From Cokeromyces recurvatus (taxonomy: Eukaryota; Mucoromycota; Mucoromycetes; Mucorales; Mucoraceae): a stretch of 64,000 nt of DNA. The position numbers and the translations under genes are program-made. How positions within the stretch are numbered: the first letter of the stretch is position 1; each line of letters begins with the position of its first letter. This document shows, one piece after another, positions 14,898 to 26,922 of this stretch. The notes under the pieces are model-generated. The model searched no databases. It had not been told where the DNA came from and saw only the letters and a program-made list of their open reading frames with translations. The stretch is from NCBI RefSeq assembly GCF_025118155.1, contig NW_026251399.1, forward strand, positions 248,001 through 312,000, given 5' to 3'.

Positions 14898-17325
14898 ATG
14901 TTACAAAGAATACGTTTGTTAAACCGATCATTAAATGTTGTTTATCATCACCAAAGATCTATATCAAGATCCTATGTTGCAAAGTACAAAAAAAAAAAAA
15001 AAAAGGGGGGGGAGGGAGGGAAAAGACAAATAACTAATTAATGTCATCTACTAAAATAAGATCAGGTCTTCAGGAAGAAAGGATTAAAAAAATAACGGAA
15101 GAAATCAAGCGATTAAAATACGAAATTGAATCTAGCTTAAAACTAAAAGTAAATACATCAATAATAAAAACTAGAAACAGTTATATACATACATACATGA
15201 ATTATTAAGTTTATTACTACTTTTTTTTAACAAAAAATAGGAAGCAACAGGAATTGAAAAGATCGATGAGCAAGACATTGCCACAGTGTACAAAGAAATC
15301 TCAGCACCAATACCTGTTAAACCTAAACCTAAAATCAGTTCTGATTTTTTAGAAAAGTTAAGAATTAAATTTCTAGATACTCGTCAACTAGCAGAAAGTG
15401 AGACAAATGCAGCAGGATCTTTGCTTCCAACACCTGACAAAGCTCTTCAAGAGATTCAACAAGCAATGACAAAAACAACCAAGATTACAGGGTTGGCGGA
15501 TGTAAACATACAAGATCTTGAACAATTGATATACATGAATGCCTTAGCAAGAAAGCCAAAAGAAGCAGAGAAAGTTTTCGATTTTATAGAGGTAAAATAA
15601 AAGTGAATAGCATTTGACTTGTGGAAAAAAAAAAAGATTAACATTATTGTTTACAAGGTATTTAATTGCAGTCCAAGTATAAGATCGGTCAATCACCTTA
15701 TGGATGCTTATGCTAATGTCAACGATCTGGATAATGTTTTATCCACTTTTAAAAGAATAGAATCACTCAATTTAGAACCTGATGTTTATACGTATGCAAT
15801 TATTCTTAAAGCATTTGTTGAGAATAAGCGATTAGATGATGCATTTATTGTTTTTGAATATTTGAAGGAAAATGGCATTATTCTCAGCCAGGTAGGTTAT
15901 TTGCATGTTTATTCTATTTTAGCTAATCTTTGATGTTGTCTATATAGCCTGCATTTTCTACTTTAATTAGTGGCTGTATAAAGGCAAATAAAATAGAAAA
16001 AGCTTGGGAAATTTTTGATTCAATGAGATTATCATATCATCAACCTGATGAAGTGAGTTTCACGCTAATGCTTCACGCATGTACAAAGGTGAGAGATTAT
16101 TATTATTATTATTTATAAATGCTAATTTATTGTATAAAACTATATAAGCGAGGAGAGGTTGAAAAGGCATTGAACTTATTTGAAGATATGATTCAACAAC
16201 AACTTTATCCTACTGATGTTACATTTAATGTCCTTATTAATGCTTGTGCAAGACGAACTGATTACTTTAATGAGGCATTTAATCTTTTGGATCAAATGAA
16301 AACTCATTATGGTTTTCAACCGGATAGAATCACTTATAACACTTTAATAATGGCATGTGCAAGAAATAAAGATTTACCTAAAGCACGTGAACTCTTTCAA
16401 ATAATGTGGAATGACAATGAAGAAAAAAAAACTGATTCGCTGCTGACGCCAGATAGTTGCACATATACAAATCTATTTTGGGCTTATGCTAGTTGTAATC
16501 CAGAACTACATGACACTCAGGAGCAAAAACCGCAACATTATTTAACGACATTACCTGTTGTGCAGCAGTCAATTCTATCATCTCCACCTCCACGTAATCA
16601 GTCTGAGGTTGTAAAAGAAGCTCATCAATTATTTAACTACATGGTAGCCTCAAACATACCCGTCACATCTGTTCTTTTATTGTCTTATTTGGCTATTCAT
16701 ATTTCTCATAATCAGCCCATTTCAAGTTGTATGCACATTTATAATAATTTGTTTGATCAATATCAAGTAAAAAAAGATGCATTTACATTTAAACAGATGC
16801 TTGAGTTATGTTACAAGAGAAAGGATAAACAATTAGCTTGGAAGATATGGGAAGATTATCAAGACTTTTTAGAGTCTAGGAATAAATTATTCCTAGTTGA
16901 AGATGAATCTATTAGCGAAAAGAAAGCAATAGAAGCAGAGAAATATGCGATGGCTCTTAAAGAAGGCTGGACTGATAAACAACAGCTACAAATTGCTGTT
17001 TTAATGACAAACACATTAGCAAGGTAAATAGATAAATTAAATAGTCCAAATGATTCGATATTTACAATCCCTTTTGTTTTTTTTTTTGGTTTTTTTTAAA
17101 AAAAAAAGATCTAATGATTTAAGGAATGCAATTAGTATATTATCAAGTGAATTACGTCGTTCTAACGTTAATCCTCCTAAATTCAATAACCTTGCTCCGA
17201 CTTATAATAAATGTATTCAACTGGAAGATGAAGATGCCAAAAATAGTTTGTTAAAACTATGTATAAAAAATACCGAGAAACGACCTCTCAGCTTTAAATA
17301 TAAACGTGTTAATACAATACAATAG
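14898..17325 (+). CDS. pentatricopeptide repeat (PPR) protein, mitochondrial
   Basis: Exon 1 starts at 14898 (MLQRIRLLNRSLNV), a basic amphipathic leader typical of mitochondrial import. It joins in frame (GCA AA|A TCA) across an intron from GTACAA to TAAAATAAG to a Lys/Glu-rich helix, EERIKKITEEIKRLK. PPR units follow, with signatures such as VNDLDNVLSTFKRI, PDVYTYAIILKAF, YPTDVTFNVLINAC, PDRITYNTLIMAC, PDSCTYTNLFWAYAS. The last exon, after a T/A-rich intron near 17070-17110, ends NTIQ with TAG at 17323-17325. PPR proteins bind organelle RNA one base per repeat and control its processing or translation. An alternative start at the ATG at 15041, in the first intron, would drop the targeting leader. 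Which mitochondrial RNA it serves cannot be told. Confidence 0.85.
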
Positions 17326-17458
17326 CAGTTAAAGTCAATTCATGTACAATATATATAGATTATTATATTTAGATTTTATCTTTCTCTCTTTTTCTTTTTG
17401 TTCTTCTTCTTTAATAAAAATAAACATAGGTTGTATGTAATGCAATTTACATATCATT

Positions 17459-18809
17459 TTATATATTCAATAATCGTTTCATACGTTCATAGACAGCAAA
17501 GCTGACAGCTACCATGGGCACAACTTTAACATAACCTATAGTTAGGCCAACATAAAATCCCTTCATTCCTTTGACACGATATATATCTTTGATTGTCTCT
17601 ACAAATCCTACGAATTGATTTGGATCCAATAAACCACTCACTTGCATACGTCTTCGAATGACTTCTAGAGGATAACTACTTGTTTGTGCTACTAATCCAG
17701 CTAACCCACCACACACTAATTCAGCCCATGTCCTTAAAGGTGGTTTCTCCATGATCCTCTTTTGAACGGCTGTCAAGTCTTCTGGATGTTCAGCATCAAA
17801 TGATAAAGGTGCACGTGTATAAGGTGCAACATAAGGATTGAAACGAAAAAGTTCAGTGACAGTATGATAGGTCCAGAAAGAGACACCTGCATAAGGTACT
17901 ATACCTGCTACAGTGGGAAAGAACCCACGATAAAAGTTGAAAACCTCAAATTTTCCATGTTTTCGATGTAATGCAGCGGGTTCTTTTAGAATTTGTCGTA
18001 ATGTTCCCAGTAGAGTAGGTCTTTTGTGTCCTGCTTCTTTAACATCATATGCAAGTCGAACTCGAATAAGGTCTAATGGATAAGTGAAAAAGACAGATGT
18101 CACACCTAATTAGAATAAGAATTTAGAACCCTGTATTCAATTTTTTTTTAATTTTTTTCGAAAAAAAAAAATAAATAAAATAAAATAAAATAAAATAAAA
18201 TACCAGCTAAAGAACCAGCTATAAACTGTAACGTTGGAGTTTCTTGTGCTCGTGTAGGCATTAAAATCTATATTACATCTATTTAATATCAACTATTTAT
18301 ACGTATTGGCTGTTTCACTTTACTGCTCTATATTGTTCATAAGCTACAAATTTAATGGCGGCGTATGGGAAAATTCGAATTAAAGTGACAGAATGTCCTT
18401 GAAACAATCCCATGAACCCCGCATTTTTATAAATATCACGACCAGCTCTAAATGCGCCTGTAAATGTGCCTAAAAAAATATACATGTATACAAATATATA
18501 TTTTACTTTTAACATGCATATGTCATTATTACGCTATATATTAAACTTTATACCAGCATATTTTTCAAATATTGGATTTCTTGACTGAAAAAGAATCTTG
18601 ATTCTATCTAATGGTGCAATTGCTGTTTTTGCCTATCCAAAAAAAAAGTGTTAAATGATCTCGATTTTATTTATTCTGTTTTTCCTTCTTTTTTTTTTGT
18701 CTTCAGTACAATAAATGGGCTATACCATACAACCAGCGATCCCACCTGCTAGACCTGATCTAATCACATAATTTAAATTTTGTGTTCTCTTTTTTTCATT
18801 GTCTACCAT
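17459..18809 (-). CDS. mitochondrial carrier, Leu5/SLC25A16-SLC25A42 type (CoA carrier)
   Basis: Starts MVDNEKKR at 18809. Five exons give three carrier repeats. Repeat 1: [27 protein letters not shown]; repeat 2: [25 protein letters not shown]; repeat 3: [23 protein letters not shown]. Each has the PxD/E-xx-K/R signature. [15 protein letters not shown] is characteristic of the Leu5/Graves-disease carrier group that brings coenzyme A or its precursor into mitochondria. Length (about 330-340 residues) fits. The protein ends [10 protein letters not shown]. One intron contains an (AAAAT)n repeat (18170-18200). It diverges from the Cwc25 gene. Assignment to the group is good; substrate is inferred. 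Confidence 0.88.
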
Positions 18810-19114
18810 TTTTATTTTTTTTTTTTAAAAAAAATTAGTGTAGGAAAGAGCAAAAGTAAATAACTATTACAAATTCAATAAATATACAAAGTATCTATAG
18901 GGAATCTAAAATGATGGAATGTGAAGAATAATAATAACTACAAAGAAGGGGAGAAAAAGAAAAGAAAAGGTAAAAGAAAGAAAGAAAGAAAAAAGGGTAT
19001 ACTACCTTACATATGTAGTTTATATGTACACATGTGAAATCTATATTTAGTAGTGTCCATTTTAAAGAACAGTCCTTTTTTTTTAAAATTATTTTTTTTT
19101 CTTCTTTCTCTCTT

Positions 19115-19161
<47 letters not shown>

Positions 19162-19185
19162 CACATATAAATCTATTAATCTAAA
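18810..19185. promoter_or_regulatory. shared divergent promoter, Leu5-like carrier and Cwc25
   Basis: A 376-base interval between two start codons pointing outward. It contains an A/G-rich tract (18950-19000) and an unbroken T run of 41 (19117-19157) ending 28 bases before the Cwc25 ATG. Poly(dA:dT) of this length generally excludes nucleosomes; no factor site is evident. Confidence 0.45.
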
Positions 19186-20135
19186 ATGGGTTCATCTGAT
19201 CTTAACTTGAAAAAATCCTGGCATCCCGCCACATTTAAAAATCAAGAAAGAGTATGGAAGGAAGAGCAGAAACACAAAGAAGAACAAGCCAAGATTGAAC
19301 AGATGAGAAAAGAATTGGCAGAAGAAAGACAGCTTCAAGAACTTCAACGAATGCAAGAAGAAGCAGGAACAAAGTAAGTTGTTCATCATAAACAGAACAT
19401 AAATAAGCATACTAATGTTATATACGTATTTACTAGAAAACGATCCAATAAATTAGATTGGATGTATGCTTCTCCTAATGCTAATTTAAATGGAAATGCA
19501 AATAATGCAATGGAAGATTATCTATTAGGTAAAAAAAATGTTGACGATTTACTTCGCGCAAAACAAAAACAAGAATTGGTAATATTTTTTTTTTTAATTA
19601 TTAACTTGATATATTTATTTCTAATGTGTATGTGTGTGTGTGTGTGTGTGTTTGTGTTGGTCTTTTTTTCTAATACTTATAGGAAGCTGCTACAGTTGCG
19701 GAACAAAGTCGATTTACACTTTCCAACTCGAATGCGAATACAGAAAGAGATATTCAAGCCAAGATTCGTGAAGATCCTTTATTGATGATTAAAAAACGTG
19801 AACAAATGGCGTTAAAGGCTATTATAGAAAATCCATTAAAAATGAAAGAATTAAAGAAAAAAGAAAAGAAGGAAAAGAAGAAAAGAAGCAGTAGTTCAGA
19901 TCATAAGCATCGTCATCATCATCATAGTAGTAATAGTAGTAGTCATCGAGAGGAACGATCAAGTCGTGATCATAGCAGTCATAGAGATAAAGAAAGAGAA
20001 AGATCTAGTAAAAGTGATTATTATAGAAGAAGCGATGAAAGAAGAGAAAGGAGAAGTGATAGTCGGAATGATGATTCATATCACAAAAGTAGTAGTAGTA
20101 GGAGGAGAAGAAGTGCTTCACCTTATCGTCGTTAG
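19186..20135 (+). CDS. CWC25: pre-mRNA splicing factor Cwc25
   Basis: Three exons. The N-terminus [14 protein letters not shown] followed by [16 protein letters not shown] matches the start of Cwc25 family proteins ([14 protein letters not shown]). Exon 2 has [12 protein letters not shown]; exon 3 has [11 protein letters not shown] and [14 protein letters not shown], then a basic tail of Lys/Glu, His run, and RS/RD-like repeats ending SASPYRR. Cwc25 joins the spliceosome after Prp2 and promotes the first step of splicing, so the gene fits an intron-rich genome. Length about 260-270 residues. The intron donor after KQEL (GTAATA) and acceptor (CTTATAG) are clear. Confidence 0.92.
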
Positions 20136-20317
20136 AAAAAACAAACAAACGAATAGCATATACTTTATACACAAAATTGTAAATAAAGCAATTCTATAAA
20201 CACATCTATGTACTGTTTATATATCTATTTTTATGTTTTTTTATTATAATTCATATATACAAGATGGAAAGAAAATATATATTTATATATAAATATATGT
20301 ATATATTTATACATATA

Positions 20318-21815
20318 TCAAATAGTTATGCATTTATAAGATTTATTGCTTTTTTTGTTGGCTAACCAAGACTTGAGAAGATTGATTTGTTCTAATACGG
20401 AAGATTTAGCAGTTCCTCCAGGAGCATTACGGTTTTCAATAGAGGTCTCAAAATTCCAAACAGAAGAAACATCGCTATCAAAGGAAGGATGCAATGACTT
20501 GAGATCATTTACAGATAAATCACTCAGAGAGCATGAACGATCCTCTGCCATTTTAACTGCTGCACCAGAGATATGATGTGTCTCACGGAATGGGACGCCC
20601 TTACGAACAAGATATTCCGCTAAATCAGTCGCCAGCATATCAGCACTTAAGCTTGCACGCATCTTGTTAGGGGAGATATCCATCGTACTCAGCACACCTG
20701 CTGTAATCTGAAGGGAACCAGACAATGTATCAGCAGCATCAAACATAGGTTCTTTATCTTCTTGAAGATCTTTATTATATGTACTAGGAATACCTTTATA
20801 TGTCATCATGAATCCAGACATCTATGAAAATTTACTACTGTTTAGAAAAAGAATTTTTTTTTATATAATATAATAATATGATGATCAAAGACTTTACATT
20901 GCCAAATACACGTCCACATTTACCACGTAATAATTCTAAACTATCAGGATTCTTCTTTTGAGGCATTAAACTAGAGCCTGTACTATAGGCATCAGCTAAA
21001 CGAACAAAACCAAATTCACCAGAGGAATAAATAATTAAATCTTCTGCAATACGTGAGATATGAGTCATCATTAGGTTAGACCAAAATAAAAATTCAGCAA
21101 CAAAATCACGATCACTAACAGCATATAATGAATTATAGATTATATCACGGAACCCTAATTCCTTGGCTAAAAATGCACGATCAATCTTGAACGCATGTCC
21201 AGCCAGGGCACCACTTCCTAAAGGTAAGACATTAAAACGATCTATCAGTTGCTCTAATCGATCTGCATCTGATTGCCATAACCAGGCATAAGACAATAAG
21301 AAATGAGACCAACGTATAGGTTGAGCTCGTTGAAGATGCGTATAACCAGGCATGATCACGTCTATTTCCTTTTCAGCACGTGCAACTGTAATAGCGATAA
21401 GTTCCTTTACATGAGCCAAGATCTTGATACATTCATCACGCAACCAAAGACGCATATCTGTCGCTACTTGATCATTACGTGATCTACCTGTATGCAGCTT
21501 TCCAGCAACAGAACCTATCAATTCACCAAGACGACGTTCATTCGCAGTATGAATATCTTCATCTCCAGGCTTGATGACAAATTTGCCTGTTTCCCACTCT
21601 TCCATGACAGTTGCTAAACCTTCAAGGAGTTGGTCACGTTCTGATTCTGAAATAATCTTGTTCTTGGCCAGGGCCTTAGCATAAGCCATAGAGCCCATAC
21701 AATCAGCTGCATACATACGTTTATCAAAATGAATAGAGGCATTAAAGGCATCCATAAGAGGGTCTACAGTACCCGAAAATCGTCCTCCCCATAATTTCTT
21801 TGGTGCGTCAGTCAT
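20318..21815 (-). CDS. argininosuccinate lyase
   Basis: Last step of arginine synthesis: argininosuccinate to arginine and fumarate. Starts [15 protein letters not shown] at 21815. Signature stretches: [65 protein letters not shown], and [12 protein letters not shown] with the catalytic serine. One intron (donor GGCAAT|GTAAAG, around 20822-20898) splits the coding sequence between GRVFGN and [10 protein letters not shown]. The C-terminal exon has [14 protein letters not shown] and ends KSYKCITI. Length about 465 residues matches the family. A purine-rich stretch upstream (21840-21930) probably lies in the 5' region. Confidence 0.95.
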
Positions 21816-22091
21816 GATTATAAAAAAAGAAGAAGGAAATAAAAGAAAATAGATAAAAAAAAGAAAAGAAGAATAATGAAAAAAGAAGAGAGAGAGAGAA
21901 AGAAAGAGAGAAAGAAAGAAAGAAAAGAAAAATGTCGAGCTTATTTTTAACCCTTAACAAGCAAAAATGCTAATTTACTGAGTAGCAAAACTCTTAATAT
22001 GATATATGACTCACATTACTTCATTCAACGTCCTAATTTTTTTTTTATTCTAAAACTCAGATTAATGTTGTACTATGTGGGGGGGCAGATT

Positions 22092-23076
22092 TTATAATTT
22101 TGAATTATTATCTACCACAGCATTCGATGCTAAAAGCTTAGTAATTTGATTTGAATTTATACCAAATTCAGTCAAGATATCGATAGAATGTTTACCACTT
22201 TCAAGGAAAGGAAATTCGTTTGTTGTTGTTGTTGTTGTTGTAGTTAATAATCTTTTAGCAGGTGTTCTTGACAAAATAGGAGCAGGCTGAGGTATTGTAG
22301 CTGTTACTGCTATCTTTTCCTTTTCTTTATGATTGAACGATAAAACAGGCGTTACACATGCATCTGAGCCTTCAAAGATTGAAATCCATTCTTGTTGTGT
22401 TTTTGTAGAAAAGATATGTTGAAATTTAATTTTCATTTCAGGCCAGGAGATTCTATCCATTTGATTTGGTAGTTCATCGGTCTTTAAATTTAACTTTTCC
22501 AGTAAACAAGCATAAAACTGAGGTTCAATTGCACCACTGGCAAGTAAATTGATAAATAACATGTTATTCAACTAATTTTTTTTCCTTACACTGCCATGTG
22601 TTGATTATCTTTTGTTTTATAAACTTCATAAAAGTGAGCACCACCATCCAATAGATTTGTGCCACGTTCTCCTTCCCACATTAAACCGTGTTTTTGCATT
22701 AAATATGGAAATGTCGTTAAATATGAAGTTCCTAACGTCTTTTTTTTTTTTTTTTTTTTGTATCAGATTTACTATTCCTATTCTCTTTTATAAATAAATA
22801 ACTTACAAGATTTGCATCTATAACTTGACCTTTACCAGACTTTGAACGTTCGATTAATGCCATCAAAATCCCCATGACGCACATTAGACCGCCACCAGCA
22901 AAATCAGCTTCACGTAAATATTAGTTTCTTTTTTTTTTTTCCTTTACATATCAAAATGATGATGATGATGATTAAAAAAAAATACCTAAAATATTGACTG
23001 GAAAAAAAGGTTTTTCACCTTGACGGCCTAGTAACTACAATATTGAATAACTCATTAGTATTGGTGGTTGTGTATG

Positions 23077-23115
<39 letters not shown>

Positions 23116-23643
23116 TTTCCGTCTATCAAAGATTCAAAATAAAATATTTACACTGAGTGCACCAGAGATAGCTAAATAATTGATATCATGGCCTGCTATT
23201 TGAGACATAGGTCCTGATTGACCATATCCACTTAGACGAGCATAAATTAATCGAGGATTTAAAGTTAAAAGAACTTGAGGACCTAATCCTAATTTTTCCA
23301 TTACACCAGGGCGAAAAGGATCTAAAAGAACATCTGCTTGTTTTAATAGGTATAATAAAGTATGAATAGCTAAAGGGTTCTTTAAATCTAAAGCTATGGA
23401 TCGTTTATTTCTACCAAAAAATTTAGTATGTACAAATGATATGACCTTTTTTTATATATATATAAAGGGGGAGGAAATGAGATACCTATTTAAAACATCA
23501 GTATTCATGATTCTCGGTCGATCAATACGAATGACATTCGCTCCAAAATCAGATAAGACAAGTCCTGCAAATGGTGCAGGTGCTAAACCTGCCATTTCAA
23601 ATACAACAATATCAGAAAGTGGCGGTAATTGATTATCAGACAT
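22092..23643 (-). CDS. alpha-methylacyl-CoA racemase (CaiB/CoA-transferase III fold), peroxisomal
   Basis: Starts [27 protein letters not shown] at 23643 (shown here in parts: [20 protein letters not shown]). Further exons carry [63 protein letters not shown] and [16 protein letters not shown], the normal order of this family. The last exon begins [14 protein letters not shown] and has [13 protein letters not shown], a poly-Thr stretch, then DILTEFGI. The final three residues are SKL, a canonical type 1 peroxisomal signal. The enzyme interconverts R- and S-2-methylacyl-CoA so branched acids can enter beta-oxidation. At least six exons; one intron has a (TA)n/(TG)n repeat (23080-23116). Confidence 0.9.
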
Positions 23644-24272
23644 GAGTGAACGAAAAGAAAAGAAAAGAAAAGAAAAGAGAAACTTTCATTTTGCCCTGAA
23701 ATATAAAAAACGTAATACAATCTTTTTTTTTTCTCATAATAATAATATACTATTCACATGTTTTTTTTTGCTTTATTTTTCTTTAACATTATGTAATCAA
23801 TAAAAGTTATTTTTATTATGTAACAAAATTTTCCTTCTATCAGCAAAAAGATGAACAGGATAGTATGCAAGGTCGAACAGGACAAAAGATATCATAAATA
23901 GAATGGGAAAGTATTCCTCTCCATGATATATATACTTACTTGTTGAGAGATTAACGGTCATCATCAGATTTGATACATAAAGGGAAAGAAAAGATAATAA
24001 TGATCCTTTTTCATATATATGAGTTACACAACAGTGTTCTCCTTCTTACTACAGCAGCATGATCTATATCATCACCTCCCCCATTTTGTTGTCAATTATA
24101 ATAAAAAACCCTGTTGTTGGGAAATTAAAATATGAAACTGGTGGAGAAGATTTTTGTTTTACTGCTATTACCAAATATAGTAAAAAAGTGAAATTTTATT
24201 TCCTTTATAAATCTGTATATTTATATGTATTACCTGTTCTTCCCGCTCATAAATATATATAGTCATTTTTTT

Positions 24273-24303
<31 letters not shown>

Positions 24304-24386
24304 TTTTCTCTTCTTTAATATATAAATCTTTCTTTTTTTCTTCTTCTTCTTTTTCTTGCTATCTTCTTTTTTTTTCCTCCACTTTC
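23644..24386. promoter_or_regulatory. divergent intergenic region, racemase and phospholipase D
   Basis: 743 bases with no gene. It holds an (AAAAG)n-like tract just upstream of the racemase start (23653-23678), a long A run (24276-24296) and C/T-rich sequence directly before the phospholipase ATG at 24387, typical of fungal promoters. No specific factor site recognised. Confidence 0.4.
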
Positions 24387-26882
24387 ATGTCGAATCCTAT
24401 TGCTGATACAGCAATTTATTTTGCAGATAAAGAAGAGAGATGTCACCAATTGTCTATTCATCCTTCTACTCATTCTAATTTAAACGTTGATGATGATGTT
24501 GTTCAATTAACTTCACCAGAATCTCCTGAGAGTCGTCGACCACAAACATTACATCATGCTTTATCTGACTTTGATCCAAAATTACAATGGCAAAAAGTAT
24601 TAAAACGTATTCCCAATCTTGTACGTGAAGAGACAAAACATTCACACCATACAACAAGAACTGATACCAGTAGTAGTAGTAGTAGTAGCAGTAGTAGTAG
24701 TAGTGGTAGTAGTTGTAGTGATAACGAAGACAGTGATGGTCAGGGAGTAGATAGTCTTGATGATCACAATAAAGTAGAAAAATCAAATCGATTTAGTCAA
24801 TTAGGACATCGTCTTGAAAAGGAACGAAGAAAACATATACGTAGACAAAAGAAGGAAGAAGCACGTCAATATCATCAATATAATGCTCAAGATGATATGT
24901 TACCAGATACAAATGATTTGCATACAAAAGTGAGTAATAATAATGAAGAAGAAGAAGAAGAATATCCTCAAATTGAAGAAGGAAAGGAAGAAGAAGAAGA
25001 AGGAGAGAATCAAAATTATTTTGAAAATCCATTTCAAATCTCTGATAATCATAGAAATGAAGGCACAGTGGAGGAGGCTATGACGGAAGAAGATAATGAA
25101 AAGAAAAGAAAAAATAAAAGAAAGAAAGAACAAAAGGCGACAATACAAGATGACGTTGAAAATACGAGTGCTCCAAATAAAGTAGAAAGTGGAATAGAAA
25201 AGGCAAGAAAACAATGGGATAAAACGTTAGATAAAGTACGTTTAATTGCCAACTTGCATACATTACCTCATAAAAGAAAACTAGACATCACTTCAACTTC
25301 AAGTTTAGCGCCTTATTATCCTCCTCTCTTTGATCCTATTTTTATTTCCTTATCAAAAGATCAACGTGGACGTCCTTGGGTAATGCAAACTAATTATAAA
25401 TATAGATTTGATTATTAATGATTTTTTTTTCTTTTAATCACTCATAGCCACCTATTTTACTGCCATTTTTAAAAGTAAGTTACACGTCTGTATAATAACG
25501 ATTTTTTTTTCCCTTTTCTCATTATATACTAGGTCAATATAACGGATTCAGAATTACAGACACAAGGTATAAATCAATGGGTTTTTCGTATCGAATTACA
25601 ATATGGTGATATCAAATGGGTCGTCAAGAAAACAACATCTGACTTTGTTAGTCTTCATTATACTCTTAAATTAAAATCAAGTATCAAAGATGCTGTTCCA
25701 AGTCCACCTAGTTTTCCAAATCAACTCGAATCTTGGCTTAATTCAGCTAAAGAATCTATTCGACATGATGAACACCATCATGAAATAGAGGGTGAAAAGT
25801 ATAAAATCGCTTTAAAGAGACGGAAGGCATTGACAAAATACCTTCGTCAACTCTTGATCCGAGCTCATATGATGGCCAATTATGATATCTGTGAATTCTT
25901 TGAAATCTCTGCTGCCAGTATTGTGGAAGATATGGGTTGGAAAGGGAAAGAAGGATTCCTGGAAAACAAGGTTAATTTTGTCATTCCTCGTCTCTGTCAT
26001 GTCTTGAAACCTCATTTTTGGAACAAGCAATGGGTTTTATTAAGAGATTCTTATATGGCATTTATTGAGGATGTTTCTTCAACACAAGTAGATGATGTCT
26101 TTTTGTTTGACAAATCATTAACTGTTCAAAACAGGAAACCTGGATTATTAGGAAGATATCATCATCATATCACAATTGCAAATCTTTTTCGACGTATTGA
26201 AATTAAGGGGAGTCGACGTGAGGTAGTTGAATGGATGGAGAGTATTGAACGTGTTTTAAACGACAGTCCTTGGGTAAAGAACCATCGATTTGGTTCATTT
26301 GCCCCTATTCGACATAACGCCAAATTAAGATGGTTTGTAGATGGTGAAGATCATTTTAATGCAGTAGGGGAAGCTATCCTATCTGCTAAATCTGAAATTT
26401 ATATTGCAGATTGGTGGTTATCACCCGAATTATATTTAAGAAGACCTCCAGAAAAGAATAGAGAATTTCGTTTAGATCGATTATTGAAACGTAAAGCAGA
26501 AGAAGGTGTTAAGATTTATATTATTGTTTATAAAGAAATGGCAGTGGCCTTAACTATCAATTCTGCACATACAAAATTATGGTTACAAGGATTACATAAA
26601 AACATCATTGGTAAGTTCCTCATTCTAGTACATTTTTATTACTGCAATTAATACGACTATGTATATATACTGTTGCTGTAGTTGTTCGACATCCTGATCA
26701 TCGATCCATTGATAATAATGTCTTATTCTGGTCACATCATGAGGTAATAAACTATGTGTTTTGCTTGCTTGTTTTTCTAATCATTGCCTTTATTTTATTT
26801 TATTTTTTTTTTTTAAATAGAAAATGGTGATAGTAGACAATCGTTTAGCTTTTATTGGTGGGCTTGATTTGTGTTGGGGGTA

Positions 26883-26922
<40 letters not shown>

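Noticed and set aside
15041..15043. ATG as the start of the PPR gene
   Set aside because: It lies in the first intron; the upstream exon supplies a mitochondrial leader and splices in frame, so 14898 is preferred.
24475..25263. Tyr/His/Phe-rich antisense frames in the phospholipase D gene
   Set aside because: Antisense shadows of the Ser- and Glu-run-coding exon.
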